Positions 11,951 to 23,397 of a stretch of 64,000 bases of DNA are shown piece after piece; the stretch's first letter is position 1, and each line of letters begins with the position of its first letter. This DNA is from Siphonodentalium dalli (lineage: Eukaryota; Mollusca; Scaphopoda; Gadilida; Siphonodentaliidae). Made by a program: the position numbers and the translations under genes. Under the pieces are notes generated by a model. It was given only the letters and a program-made list of their open reading frames with translations. It was not told the origin of the DNA and made no database searches. The stretch lies in NCBI GenBank assembly GCA_032622095.1, contig CP136065.1, positions 56,477,949 to 56,541,948 on the forward strand. The letters run 5' to 3'.

Positions 11951-13336
11951 ATCAACAATTGAACAGGCAATTCATCATTGAGACCCAATCATTGAGACCA
12001 ATCATTGAGACCCAAACCATGATGCAATATATATACTAAGGAAATGGCCACCTATAAGCCTTTGGCTTACTGCCAAATCCTTTTCTCTAATGTTAAATTG
12101 TTATCGTCCTTATATTATGTATTATATGTGCTATTCTTGAGAATAAACTATTGTTTACACTAACAATTGATTTAATAAACCAAATTCCACCAAATGCATA
12201 CACGTTTTTCTCTAATGATATAGCATGAATTGAATCACATTTGGTGTCGTTTGCGTCACGGATGGCGAGCGGATATGCACTATCATAAGATTGCTATTCG
12301 CCGATATCCACATGTAAGTTATATACAATCACCAGGCCATCTCCATATCATTTTAAGTAGTTGGGCGTTCACATTTCACAATCCCGACATATGGTGACCA
12401 CATATAATAAGTCACTTGAACAATTATATCTTCTTAACAGTCATATTTATATGGGAATGGCAATCAAGGCATTCACACAATGAGCTAGCAAACAGAGATA
12501 ACTAGAAGAAGCATTAAACGTATATTTATCATTCTATCGAAGAGATACATATATTCGTGCAAACTGAGAGACCTCGAACCGTCAGAGGATTGCATATATA
12601 TAATAACAAAATTTAGTATGTTCCATTCAATACAGTTTCCAAAAAAGTTACAATTTGTCAAGAGATATGGAAGGCCTGTTCAAAAATAGTGGTCACAGTG
12701 TGCAGTCAAACATAGCTTCTTCTGATATACAAGAAAATGCAGTTAGTAGCACAAGACTTTTCAGAATCCTACCAATACTGACATCTGACAAGGGTTTTAG
12801 AACAGACTCATCGACTGACATGAACAACTCAAAATCTCGCTCTGTGCCTGGCACGTGTAGCTGATATATATGCGCAGTAACCTTTCGTTTAAACTAAGAA
12901 TATTTAGTCAATATATAGCACCATGAACAGAGGTGTGCACCTGCAAATTTCTTTGAAACATCTGTATCTTCATGGAGATATGATAGCCAGGTGTCCTCGA
13001 GATCTTAGTCCAACCCACTAGATTGATTGATTCATCTCAATATGTAAAACCCAATTATAATCTTTTATCGCACTAATGTGTTTATGATGTTCATGTATCA
13101 TATTATAACGTCTAATGTATACGCAGTTGTAAATAAATAAATACTTCATTATTGGTGGAACGGATTAATCGCGATAAACAGAATGACAATCGACAAGGTG
13201 GGCCACTACTTATATTCCATGACTGTAATAATCATGTTTTGCGATGCTATTTGAACATACAATTTATGAGAAAACGTATAACACTTTAAGCAAGAGCATT
13301 CTCTATTCCCAACAAATATCCACAACATACATTAAC
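11951..13336. other. Helitron interior without genes
   Basis: Includes a triple CAATCATTGAGACC repeat near 11975-12017. A 69-codon frame near 12655 has no recognisable domain. Nothing else is supported. Confidence 0.5.
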
Positions 13337-13363
13337 CTGGGCAACGCCGGGTAACCCTGCTAG

Positions 13364-13967
13364 TATACTATAACAGAAGTCTACACGTAGTATTATATCT
13401 ATTGTTTGGTAGTAGCAAAATTATCATGGAGAAAGACATACACACATCAACTGGCATGAGCTAAATTATAAACACAGCAGAACAATCTGAACTTTCTAAA
13501 ACTGCATTTAAAACAAAACACAGTTTGCATATAAGGCTGGTACCGTCTTAGCTATTATCGCACACGAAGCAACATATTTCCTTTACATTCAGTGCTATAT
13601 ATCTAGCTGAAATTATTTAGTACCTGCCATTGTTAACGAATCTTTTTCAAGTGATAACCAAATCATATATCGACATATAGATTAATTTGGTCGGATTAAG
13701 TGAGCAAGCGCCTTTTCTGAATTCCATCAGGCAAAATTAGAATGAAAGAGCAGCTTCGACGTTCCACAAAGACTTGACTAGCGATAAAACAGTGGGCAAA
13801 AACTAATTGTTCAACATACTTCCTTGTAATAAGATTGCCTTGCTATCTAAGTTTTATTATATAAATTCTTTGTTATTGTAAAGTAAATCTTTACCGTCAA
13901 CACGGTCTGCAATCTTCAAGGTTGAATTTCTAAGCCTAGCAATTTATAAACCGAAGCCAATTGTGAA
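13364..13967. other. no recognisable feature
   Basis: AT-rich sequence between the Helitron and duplicate D3, without a supported gene or repeat. Confidence 0.45.
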
Positions 13968-14811
13968 TATGGAATTTTACTGTGTAAATACTTCAATATT
14001 GTCAGAAGTGATTGTCATGTAATTGTATATTTAGGTCTGAGGGTCCATACATATAAAGGGACATATCGTGTTTACGTTGGCATAACTCTCACATTGTGCT
14101 GTAGCATTTGCTATACATGTATGGTATAATTGCGCTTGAATATTATAGGTCGATTTCAGAGAAAACGTTCATTAACTACCTTCTTGTCTGTTTACAAGAG
14201 GAAACATATCTTATGCAGTTGTTAACCAGTGGCATGCAAATAAAACTATATTTTTTATTATTAGGTACAATACCAACTTATAAGAGTTTTAAAATATCAA
14301 GAGTATGTATTTGATGTTATGAACCTCGAAACTTTTGCACCACACAACACTTATGTGGTTGATGCATTTGCAATTAATAAGTACACGGGACAAATAAGAA
14401 ACATGTCACGAGGAACAACAACCCATTGCAACAGAACTAATGCTGCCACACTCGACGTTACATCGAGCAGATCAAGTAGTTTCTTATAGTAATTTTTAAT
14501 ACCATATTTATTCCACACCCATTGAGGTGAGTCACGTGTATTGAACGGAATCCCAGTCATTGAATACATATTAGTGTATACCTCTAGTGGAATACAAGTC
14601 GGAACTATTCTTGTTGACGCTGTCGCCAAGAATGATGACGTACATTACGTCGATCATCCGCTCCCGGTGATCCCCCCATAATTACTGGTTATTTGTCAGA
14701 ATTAAATCACAATAAAGGTAGCTATAGTAACAATGAAGGTGACATTCATGGGTTGAACTTATCTGACTTAACGGTGTAGAATAAATACAGAACACAACTT
14801 GCATCATAATC

Positions 14812-14924
14812 TAGAATCTTTTATCGAACTCATTGCGGACGGCGCAAAGTTATATTTCGCTCGAGCTACGCGAAATATATCCTTGCGCCATCCGCAACTC
14901 ATTCGATTAAAGAGTCTCGATTAA
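14812..14924. repeat. short hairpin MITE
   Basis: The arms GCGGACGGCGCAAAG and CTTGCGCCATCCGC face each other around TTTCGCTCGAGCTACGCGAAA, with more diverged pairing out to about 14812 and 14924. One arm-like relic lies near 9340. Confidence 0.65.
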
Positions 14925-15334
14925 GATGTGCGTTGTGTGCTAAAACATCATTTTGGGGTCGATATCAGACCATCTACTAGTAACCTTTTATTAACAGGTT
15001 CATGGTAAAAATATAAAATTTCATACAAAAACTGTATTGCACATTGTGTGCAAATCTGGCTATATAGTGAGATTTGCACATGAGCCAGACCCGTTGACGC
15101 ACTTTTGTGTCATATTGAATTTCTCTACTTATATTTTTCATTTCGATGTATTAGTGGGACACCAGATATTAATTTGATAATTTACAAATAACAAAATGTT
15201 ATATCTTTGGCATTAAAATTCCAGTTTATATGTAATATTTGATTTTCAACAATGCAGAAAAGATGTTTAATGATTATTTTATGTGTTGCTGTGACAGGCG
15301 GTCTGGAACCCCGAATGTATCTTTTATAGTCGTT

Positions 15335-15661
15335 ATGGTGGCGCCGTGATCCAGTGGTTAGTGTGCTCGGCTCGTAACACCAAAGTGTGAAAACGCCATG
15401 TGTTCGAATTCCGCTCTCTGCCATTGAACGTCAAACACTGCGTTGGTTGCCTTCGACAAGCGATCTCGTACATCTGTCGCGAGGGACTAACTCGTTAACC
15501 GAGTACCCGGTCGGGAGTCGACTGCTTAGATTGCTTCCTCCGAAACGAGGGTGGAAAAGTTAGGTAACCAATGTTCTACCTATATGACCGGGGTAATAAT
15601 CACGCACATTGAAACTAATTTACTGTGGAATACGCTATATAAATGCATCGATTATTATTAT
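15335..15661 (+). mobile_element. tRNA-derived SINE, copy 2
   Basis: Second copy of the SINE seen at 7071, with the same A-box-like and B-box-like segments and ATTATTATTAT tail. It has a deletion of roughly 45 bases in the body relative to copy 1. It travelled as part of segment D3 rather than by a fresh insertion. Confidence 0.75.
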
Positions 15662-15984
15662 GGTTGGATATAATTATTTTCTTATATAGAAAATGTAATA
15701 GGGTTGGGATAATCGTAATCGATTACTTTCAAATGTACCTGTAATCATAATTCCATTTTGGTTACTTTTACTAAATACTAAGTCTCATATACTGTATCAA
15801 TAAGCACAAATGCAAACCAAAAACATACCAGATTGTTATAATACAATTTCTCCATGTGTTATGTTAGTGGTGCATTGTGAAGTGATGCCTTGATGTAACA
15901 AAAAGACTATAATTGTCGAACTGGAATAACAGGTCTATGTTGAATAAGTAAAGTTATCCATCTATATTTCAATGACAACCACTA

Positions 15985-18805
15985 CGATGTGATCACAACT
16001 GTCACAGGATTCCTTGTGAACACTGTGATGTCGGTTCGAATAGAGGTGATCATTTATGTCCATTCAACTGTATGTGTTTCGAGGGTCAGATATGTCCCTT
16101 TGAACGAGGGATACACTGCACCAAATATAAGAGGACTTTTAGAAGTAAACGATGTCTCGACAATCATTTGAAAAAATTACCAAAACTATTTGTGATATAA
16201 TACACAAATGCCAGAAATCGTCACACGAAAGGAGAAAAGACATATCTGTTCGGGAATAAAGAAGTGCAAATACTGTAAGGAAATCGTTCCATCAGACCAC
16301 AGATGTCATATTCAACAGTACGAAAAGAAAGAAACACAGAAAGAAGTAAAGGTACCATTCATATTTTTTTATTTTGAATGTCAACAAGATACTGGTGTTC
16401 ATATACCCAATTTTTGTGTTGCACTAACTGCTTGTGAAAATTGTATATGTAAACCCATTGATGAAATATGCAATTCATGTGATTCTGTATTGTCAAATAG
16501 AGAATGTTTTTAAAGGTGAAAATGTATTGGAAAGATTTTGTAAATGGTTGTTTTACACTAACGACCATAAAGACACAACATGTATTGCTCACAATGCAAG
16601 AGAGATAGTCAGTTCCTCTTACATTACTTGGTGAACAATGGAAATTCAAAACCTAATGTTATTATGAATGGTAACAAAATACTGAGTTTACCATGTAATG
16701 GTGTTAGAGTAATCGATTCATCGAGTTTCATCCCAATGGCATTATCTAAATTTCCAAAAACATTCCAACTTGAAGAAATGGCTAAAGGTTATCTTCCACA
16801 TTGGGCAAATACACAGGACTTTCAGAATTACGTAGGACCATATCTAGACAAAAAATACTATAAACCTGAAACCATGTCTGATGAAAATAGGGTTTAAATC
16901 ATATGTAGACATTTTAAGACGTGGATGTGGTAAATTCAGACTATGTGTAATGGAAAATGGTCAAATAAATCCGTCCCTGGAAGCAATAACATTAGCTCAA
17001 ACCTGTAACCTTGCATTGAGAACAAATACATTACCAGAGATTTCTCTAGGTATAATTTCAGATGCTGGATATCCAAAAGCGCGTAAATTTTCAATGAAAG
17101 CAATTCGATGGCTACAGTACATTGCTACAAAACAAAATATAAACATAAAACATGCTTTAAATGATGGTGAAGATAAAATAGGCACACATTTTGTTGATGG
17201 TTATCATGCAAAATCAAACACAGTGTATGAAATGTATGGGTGTTTTTTCCATGGCTGTCCTACTTGCTATCCAGATAGAAACCACCGAAACCCATACAGT
17301 AATATAACAATGCATGAATTGTATGAAAAAACAATAATAACGGAAACTGAAATCAAAAGCTTGGGATGCAAATTAATATGCATCTGGGAACATGACATAG
17401 ACAATACATGTAAAGCAGACAAAAATTTAAAACAAACTATGGATCAATTCTATTTGCACCAAGACCCAATTAAACCAAGGGAAGCATTATTTGGTGGTAG
17501 GACTAATGCTACAAAATTATATCATGAAATAGAACCAACATCTAAACAGGAAATAAAATATATTGATATATGCAGTTTGTATCCTAGTGTGAATAAATAT
17601 AGGGAGTACCCTCTTGGTGATCCTGCAATTCTAAGTCAGGAACAAATAGGAGACATCAAATCTTACAAAGGACTCATTAAATGCAAAGTATTATCTCCAA
17701 ATAAATTGTACATTCCAATGCTACCGATCCACTGTAATAACAAAATGATATATACATTGTGTAAAACTTGTGCAAAAATGAAAGTGTACTCATAAAACTG
17801 AACAGCGTGCTTTATTTGGAGTTTGGAAGCATGTATAATTATTCAAAGCAATAGAATTGGGTTACCAAATTCTGGAAGTGTATCAAGTTTGGCATTGGAC
17901 TGAGTGGTCGGACAAAGTTTGCAGGGATTACATTGATAAATACCTCAAAATTAAACAAGAAGCAAGTGGATATCCAAATTCTGTTAAAAGTGAAGAAGAT
18001 AGATAAAGATAAATACATTAAAGATTATTATCAGTTTGAAGGTTTAAAACTTGAAAAAGAAAAAATCAAGAAAAACCCAGGACTCCGTCAGTGCGCAAAA
18101 TTAATGATAAATTGCATATGGGGGAAAAAATGCACAAAATAATATTCTTACTAAAACTGAATATATCTCAGAACCATCCAGATATTTTGAACTACTAAAA
18201 ATATCACCGTCAAAGCAGTTGAAATTTTTGAACATGATAAATTCATATTATTCAGCTATGAAAATAAAACCGATATTATAGAACCACATCCATCTGCAAA
18301 TGTAGTTGTTGCATCATTTGTCACAGCATATGCACGCTTGGAGTTGTATAAAGTTTTAGAAAAACTCCAAGATAGGGTGTTGTATTTCGACACCGATAGC
18401 TGTATGTATATTTTCGATCCAGAACAAGAAAATATCAAAACCGAAGACACCTACCTTGGTAAATGGACTGATGAGCATCCGGATGCTAAAATCATGAAAT
18501 TTGTAGGGTTAGGTCCGAAAAATTATGGATATCAGTACGTGAAAGATGGTGTCATAAAATATGTATGTAAGGTCAAGGGTATCACTCTGGATTATAAAAC
18601 TAAACAGCAAATAAATTTTCATTCAATGGTTAAATGTGTTAACGACCGGTCAAACTTTCAATGTGTCATAAACTATCCATGCATAATTAAACACAGAAAG
18701 AACCGAGAAGTAATTAGTGAAGAACAAACAAAAACATTCCGATCTGTGTACACCAAACGACTTGTTGTGGCTGAATACAACACAATTCCTTATGGATGGA
18801 ATTGA
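15985..18805 (+). pseudogene. Polinton DNA polymerase B, copy A
   Basis: Family B, protein-primed type polymerase that would replicate the element. N-terminal Cys/His-rich pieces (CEHC, CPF, HLCPF; 15985-16320) look like zinc-binding modules. The exonuclease I region at about 16350-16390 reads FIFFYFECQQD, where D-x-E is expected, so the catalytic Asp appears to be Tyr. Palm motif A reads DICSLYPS (about 17560-17590), motif B KLMINCIWGK (about 18100), motif C YFDTDS (about 18383). The coding path changes frame near 16513, 16890, 17795 and 18140-18340. Compared with copy B about 95 bases are missing at 16895. Ends IPYGWN then TGA. The product is recognised with confidence, but the copy cannot make it. 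Confidence 0.93.
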
Positions 18806-19329
18806 TGTGTTACCAGCAGAGATGCTTTTGAAAATTTCTTGATCGAAATGTCAAAAATGGATCAAGAAATCAAACGAGATCTTAAACAAACTTGTCTTTG
18901 AGGGAAAGTAAAATTATAGTGTAGACTTTGCTGAACGGACATTTCTCTGAGGGGCAGAGTCGATTGAGATGTTTGATTGAGAGATCAGAATTTGAAACTG
19001 ATTTCTTAATGGATATATTGGATCAAGTGTTTTCAGATTATTGGATATTTCATGGTGTTCCTAAAAACAAAATAAACGAAATTCGTGAATTAGTTGAAAA
19101 TAATTTTACTCGTTTTCCTGAATATCAAGACAGGATTCTCAATGAAAAAACTTTGAAATTCGAAGAGGTGACGAGAATATATGGACACACTATTCTCCGA
19201 GAACCATGTGTAATTTTCACTGCTGAAAAGTTATTTGAAGAAAAAGTGTCTTTGGATTATATTGTAAAAACCACTAGACCTATTTCAGACTTAGATAATG
19301 AACTCATATGGACATTTGGAATAATCTGA
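18792..19329 (+). pseudogene. small Polinton ORF of unknown function (133-codon frame)
   Basis: A frame at 18928-19329 encodes an acidic, helical-looking protein with no motif I recognise. Phrases such as FSDYWIFHGVPKNKI and LREPCVIFTAEKLF stand out. An ATG at 18792 overlaps the last codons of the polymerase in another frame and starts MDG-DVLPAEMLLKI, which loosely recalls the start of an F-box. In copy B (55950-56042) that piece is 30 codons long. Both pieces may belong to one gene split by an indel between them. It lies between polymerase and ATPase in both copies, so it is a genuine part of the element. Function unknown. Confidence 0.55.
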
Positions 19330-19362
19330 AGTTATGGTGATTCTCATTAAAAATAAAAAAGG

Positions 19363-19995
19363 TTGATTCCGAACAATCCTAATCAGTCTTACATGATCTG
19401 TCTCAAGGTAAAGATGGGTGAATCATTGTTGTTCAAACATCCCTGTAACATTTTCATATCGGGACCAAGTGGTTGTGGTAAAACAGAATTTGTTAAGAAA
19501 TTAATCGAATATAAAGATGACTTGTTCAAACCTGTTCCATACAAAGTCGTTTGGTGTTATAAAGAATGGCAAAATACCTATAGTCAGATGCAAGAATTTC
19601 ACAATATTCAATTTATAAATGGAATACCGGATGATGACAATGAACTTGTCGATGACAGACTTACCGCACCTCGTCGTTTTTGATGACATGTTAGGTGATA
19701 AAGATGAAAAAAAATTATGTTGTGGTTTACAAGAAAAGGACATAACAGAAATACGTCTATTATTTACATAACCCAAAACATGTTTCAGAAATCTAAAGCG
19801 AGTAGAACGTTGAGTTTGAATGCACATTACATGGTACTATTTCAAAGTGTGCGTGATAAAGGTAAAATAAAAATTATTGCCTCTCAAATGCAAATACCTC
19901 ATTTAATGCAAGCATATGATGATGCAACTTCAACCGATCATGGTTATTTACTACTCGATTTTCACCCAAAAACGGATAAATCGTTGAGACTTTGA
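19363..19995 (+). pseudogene. FtsK/HerA-type genome packaging ATPase, copy A
   Basis: P-loop ATPase expected to drive DNA into capsids. Walker A GPSGCGKT is at 19462-19485. Walker B is the hydrophobic VVFDDM at about 19672-19690, just after a frameshift near 19660 that splits the gene. A downstream YITQN segment fits a sensor position. The second part runs to TTTGA at about 19995 and ends with HPKTDKSLRL. Length (~210 residues) fits Polinton ATPases. The start is uncertain: the open frame begins at a TTG, and the first in-frame ATG is at 19393. Copy B has the same gene split by a transposon. Confidence 0.9.
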
Positions 19996-20078
19996 ACTGA
20001 TATTTTCCATCGTTGGCTCACGTAATATATTCATCGGTATAAAGATAAGTGTATCAACATAATATTTCATTTCCAATC

Positions 20079-20562
20079 ATGGAGTCGCATGAAGCAGTCT
20101 TGAGTGTATTTTCGACTATAGCTAAATTAATACTTGATGATCACTTAAAGCTTCCAAAGCAGACACGAACATTCCTGCAAAAACACAAAAAAGAGCTGAA
20201 GAAAATAGCTGACAGTAGAACTCATATCGATTCAAAAAAGAAAATACTTTTAAAAACTGGTGGAGGTGGATTTCTCGGTGGATTTTTGATCAGAAGTCTT
20301 CTCAGACAAAAAGAAAATAAATCAATTGCACGAGTTAGATCAAATAGAGTAAATGCTACTAGAGTAAATTCTACAATTGCACAGCGCGCTAGTCCAGTTA
20401 AGAGTAAATTCTACAATTACACAGCGAGCAACTCCAGCTAGAGTACATTCTACTGGATTAAATTCTACATTTTCTAGATTTCAACCACTCAACGATAATG
20501 GTCCGCAACCAATTCCATCAGTTCAAGAAGCAGAACATTACCCGTTGGTTCAACGATACTAA
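20079..20562 (+). pseudogene. small basic protein with GGGGFLG motif, copy A
   Basis: Starts MESHEAVLSVFSTIAKLIL and is rich in Lys. At about residues 55-70 it has a run KKKILLKTGGGGFLGGF, then a low-complexity Arg/Asn/Ser/Thr part and a Pro-rich end (QEAEHYPLVQRY). A frameshift near 20400 splits it. A basic stretch followed by GG-F-L recalls the small core peptides of Polinton and adenovirus-like elements. That comparison is inference. Conserved at 58823 in copy B. Confidence 0.6.
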
Positions 20563-20568
20563 AAAATT

Positions 20569-20646
20569 ATGAATCTTTCAAACCCATCAAAATTAGCTTT
20601 GATGGCGTTTGATCGTAATTTTAATAAACGTAAAAGTAAAAAGTAA
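20569..20646 (+). CDS. 25-codon mini-ORF, conserved in both Polintons
   Basis: Starts at ATG 20569 a few bases after the previous gene. It encodes a short basic peptide beginning MNLSNPSKLALMAFDRNF and ending in Lys/Arg. Copy B has the same reading from 59247 and continues for several more codons, so the stop here may be a mutation within a longer gene. No function can be assigned. Confidence 0.35.
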   Translation: MNLSNPSKLALMAFDRNFNKRKSKK

Positions 20647-20785
20647 TTCAGTCATTTGACAATTCAACTGTTGAAGAGTAAAGATAACGAAAAAAACTCC
20701 ACTAATATGGTAGTTTTGTAATGGCTATGAATCAGGCACCAACTCATTTCCGAAAATAAATGCCCCAAAGAGAGTGATTGATTGC

Positions 20786-21004
20786 ATGTCAGAATGCTGT
20801 AAAAATATTTTAAAAGGCAATGTAAAACTAACAGAAGCTCAAACTTCGTCCGATGTGTAGACACCTCAGAGAACTTGCAAGTAAATCAACATCTTTGAAA
20901 CGAAAAAAACTAATTTTAAACCAGAAAGGAGGTTTTTACCACTTCTTATGCTAACACCGTTGCTTGCAATTGGTACAGCAGTCGCTGGAATACTTCACGG
21001 TTAA
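20786..21004 (+). pseudogene. pX/mu-like small basic protein with hydrophobic tail, copy A
   Basis: From about ATG 20786 (MSECCKNILKGNVKLTEAQ) to TAA at 21002-21004, with a frameshift near 20848. The C-terminal half has LRELASKSTSLKRKKLIL, then QKGGFLPLLM and a hydrophobic, Gly-rich end. The basic stretch plus GGFLP tail recurs in small genes of Polintons and related viruses. I infer a DNA-condensing or capsid-associated role. The next gene starts three bases after the stop. Confidence 0.6.
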
Positions 21005-21006
21005 AC

Positions 21007-22235
21007 ATGAAGAAAATGGTCGCTGTTCCCTTCAAAATGTTGGATGACATTAAAAAATGGAGAATGAGTCTTAACTAATCCGAAATTACCACCTAATTCT
21101 GAAATTACGAATGTTTCAAAACTAAGTAGAGAATTTAATTCAGTTTCTGATCAAAATTTGTCAGAATCTGAGAAGGTTCAATTATATGGTACAACTTTGC
21201 ACAAATTGAAAACTTCTCAAAAATCAGTTAGAGCTATTTCAACCCCGAAAACAGAACAACCATTTAATCATCATAGGGATGTGCTAGAAAGTATTCCGAT
21301 AAAGATGAGAAAAAAAGCTGAACAACTTTTACAACTGATTTCAAAACATCCGGAAATGAAGTTTGATGAACATGGACAATTAAAGGCACGTGCGGCCTTA
21401 ATTGTCGAAAATATTCATATTTGTTCCAAACACCGTAAACAGAAAAACATTAAAACGCATACAGTTCCGTTCATATATACCATGACCATCGCGTAAACAG
21501 CATGTTATCATAAAGACCTACTATATTTTACCTAAGCAAGAGCCTGGTTGTGTTACAGAAGACAGCACAATGCTACTGGCTAATCACACACAAATGGCAT
21601 AAACGCTCTTTATTAGTTCCATATCAGGTATTCACCAACAAAGAACGCTCTTTATGTTTACTATCATAATATAAACAAACACCAGAAAAGTAACTTTTTA
21701 TGCTTCTGTTTACATAACAATGGTCAAACAAATGACCATAACATACTGTTTATGCGATATTTCTTATTTGTATACGGACAAAGTCTATCTACATTTTGAT
21801 GTTCTTTCTGTTTGTGGCGGTTTTTGACGGGTGGAGATATTTTCACAGGATACCCACCGCCAAGGCCAACCGTGTTTTTAACATATGGTGAAAAAGTTAT
21901 TAGAGGATCAAATATTGTTGATCTCCTCAATGATATTGTACGACAAAGAAAAGGTTTCGAACTAACAGGTTGGCAAACCTTTTCACAAGGATTGAGCGAA
22001 CTTAATGTACCTCAAGATTTTGTAGGGAACAGAAACCGTTGGCTTTTGGATTAAAAAACATTTGAAAGATGATGATTTTGAAACTCCGGTACAAAGCAAA
22101 AAACCAAAACGATTTGATTCTCATCGATTCACACCAATGAAAGGTATAAAAACAAGACATTCAAAAACTAAAATAGCAGATAGGTTGACACCAAAGGGTA
22201 TTAAAACAGAAAAACCACAATGGGATCCATACTAG
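21007..22235 (+). pseudogene. ~270-residue Polinton protein of unknown function, interrupted by MITE
   Basis: Starts MKKMVAVPFKMLDDIKKW at 21007 and ends PQWDPY then TAG at 22233-22235. A frameshift sits near 21075. A 494-bp TTAA MITE (21384-21877) splits the gene at the position equivalent to 60070 in copy B. Phrases on either side (MRKKAEQLLQLI, then GSNIVDLLNDIVRQRKGFE and LNVPQDFVGNRNR) read as one charged, helical protein. The C-terminus is rich in Lys/Arg. It precedes integrase in both copies. No domain recognised. Confidence 0.65.
21384..21877 (+). mobile_element. TTAA-type MITE, copy 1
   Basis: Flanked by TTAA at 21380-21383 and 21878-21881. Copy B has the uninterrupted site GGACATTAACATATGG (TTAA at 60070-60073). 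The ends are imperfect inverted repeats: AGGCACGTGCGGCCTT on the left, and the reverse complement of AAGGCCAACCGTGTTT on the right. The TTAA duplication suggests piggyBac-type mobilisation. No transposase inside. Confidence 0.9.
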
Positions 22236-22632
22236 ATTAACAGTTATCTAAAAATTTCTATAATCCAAAGAAAGTTGGAAGTTATGGCGGTGTAAAGAAG
22301 CTTTTTGACTAAGCGAAAAAGCAAAATAAAAAAAATTAAACTGATAGATGCGAAGAAATGGTTGCAAGGTCAGTCGACATATACTTTACACAAACCAATA
22401 ATTCGAAAATTCCAACGTATAAAGACTGTTGTAGCTGGAATTGATATTCAATGGCAGGCAGATTTAGCTGATTTTCAGAATTTGAAAACAAAACAATGAT
22501 AATTACAGATATCTGTTGTGTGTGATAGACGTGTTTTTCAAAATTTGCGTGGGTACTGCCAATCCACGATAAATCTGGACAAACTTTGATCGAATCATTC
22601 AGGAAAATTTTGAAATCTTCAAAACGTAAACT
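22236..22632 (+). pseudogene. Polinton integrase, copy A, truncated
   Basis: Retroviral-type integrase, N-terminal part only. The start codon equivalent to copy B's ATG (60436) reads ATT. The region GIDIQWQADL carries the first catalytic Asp, and FFKICVGTA follows after a stop/frameshift near 22498. At about 22632 the sequence jumps from TCAAAACGTAAAC straight to TAGGTTATATTC. Relative to copy B, some 850 bases are deleted, removing the remaining catalytic residues and the chromodomain. The penton-like gene now starts ~50 bases further on. Confidence 0.85.
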
Positions 22633-22686
22633 AGGTTATATTCTACCAACACCCGGACTGAAATTATTGAAAAATACTGAGAAAAA

Positions 22687-23388
22687 ATGAATTCATTCTA
22701 CATAACTCTCATGAATGATAGTTCAATGTCACTTTACCCAGCCAACTCACAATGTTGTTTCACAGTGAAATTACCAAAAACCATACATATTGATAAAGAG
22801 CTTTGGGAAGTTGCAATGGTTGAACTAATTGTACCATCAGAAACATACAACATTATTGGAGATGCCTGCAAAATAAGAATAAAAACTTCTGTTCCAAGAA
22901 TTTTACAATACCCGCACAAGATACTAATAAGTGATGTAGTAATTTCAAAACCAGAAAATGGTATAGAATTAAAAATACCAGAAGGAGCATATTCTGGTGC
23001 AGCACATTTGACAGATACAATTCAAGGTGTAATTGATAGTACAGTAAGCAGAATGATTCCAGAACTGAAATTCGAATTCGGATATTCCAAAGCACAATGA
23101 CGAGTTGATTTAAATGCGGAGCATAATCAATTGTTTGTTTATTCTGACATAGCTGATTATACAATTGTTAGTGATGTTGAGGCACCGATATTACGAGTGA
23201 CATCATTCGAGAGTAAAAGAATACATGATGGTCAACATATTAAGCATGAATTCCAAAACTTACATTATGTACCAGTATCAAAGTCTAACTTTGATACCAT
23301 AAATGTGTATATAACTGGTGATACTGGCAAACCAATTCGGTTTGTTGGTGGGAAGTATAGTAAAGTTGCATTTCCGACGCCGCAGTAA
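22687..23388 (+). pseudogene. minor capsid (penton-like) protein, copy A
   Basis: Starts MNSFYITLMNDSSMSLYP and includes LWEVAMVEL. This N-terminus (F-x-I-T-L, Y-P-x-N, WEVA-x-E) is typical of Polinton and adintovirus single-jelly-roll minor capsid proteins, which form the vertices. A TGA interrupts at 23098. About 132 bases present in copy B (62144-62276) are missing here, deleted in frame between two GAGTT repeats. The C-terminal part ends KVAFPTPQ then TAA. Lies between integrase and the pVI-like gene. Confidence 0.8.
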
Positions 23389-23397
23389 TTTGTATTT

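Larger units (their letters stand above)
10340..13363 (+). mobile_element. non-autonomous Helitron, 3.0 kb
   Basis: It begins TCTATATC and ends with a GC-rich hairpin (CCTGGGCAACGCCGGG, 13337-13352) a few bases before the terminal CTAG. It is inserted precisely between A and T of CACTA|TATACTATAACAG, and that uninterrupted sequence survives at 3407/3408. A 5' TC, 3' hairpin plus CTAG, and A|T insertion without target duplication are the defining marks of Helitrons. No Rep/helicase protein is visible inside, so it is non-autonomous. Confidence 0.9.
13968..15950. repeat. duplicated segment, copy D3
   Basis: Matches 5655-7735 over most of its length. The part holding the palindromic hairpins is replaced by about 430 bases (14510-14945) that include a different hairpin element. 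The right edge at about 15950 is where Polinton A begins. Confidence 0.8.
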
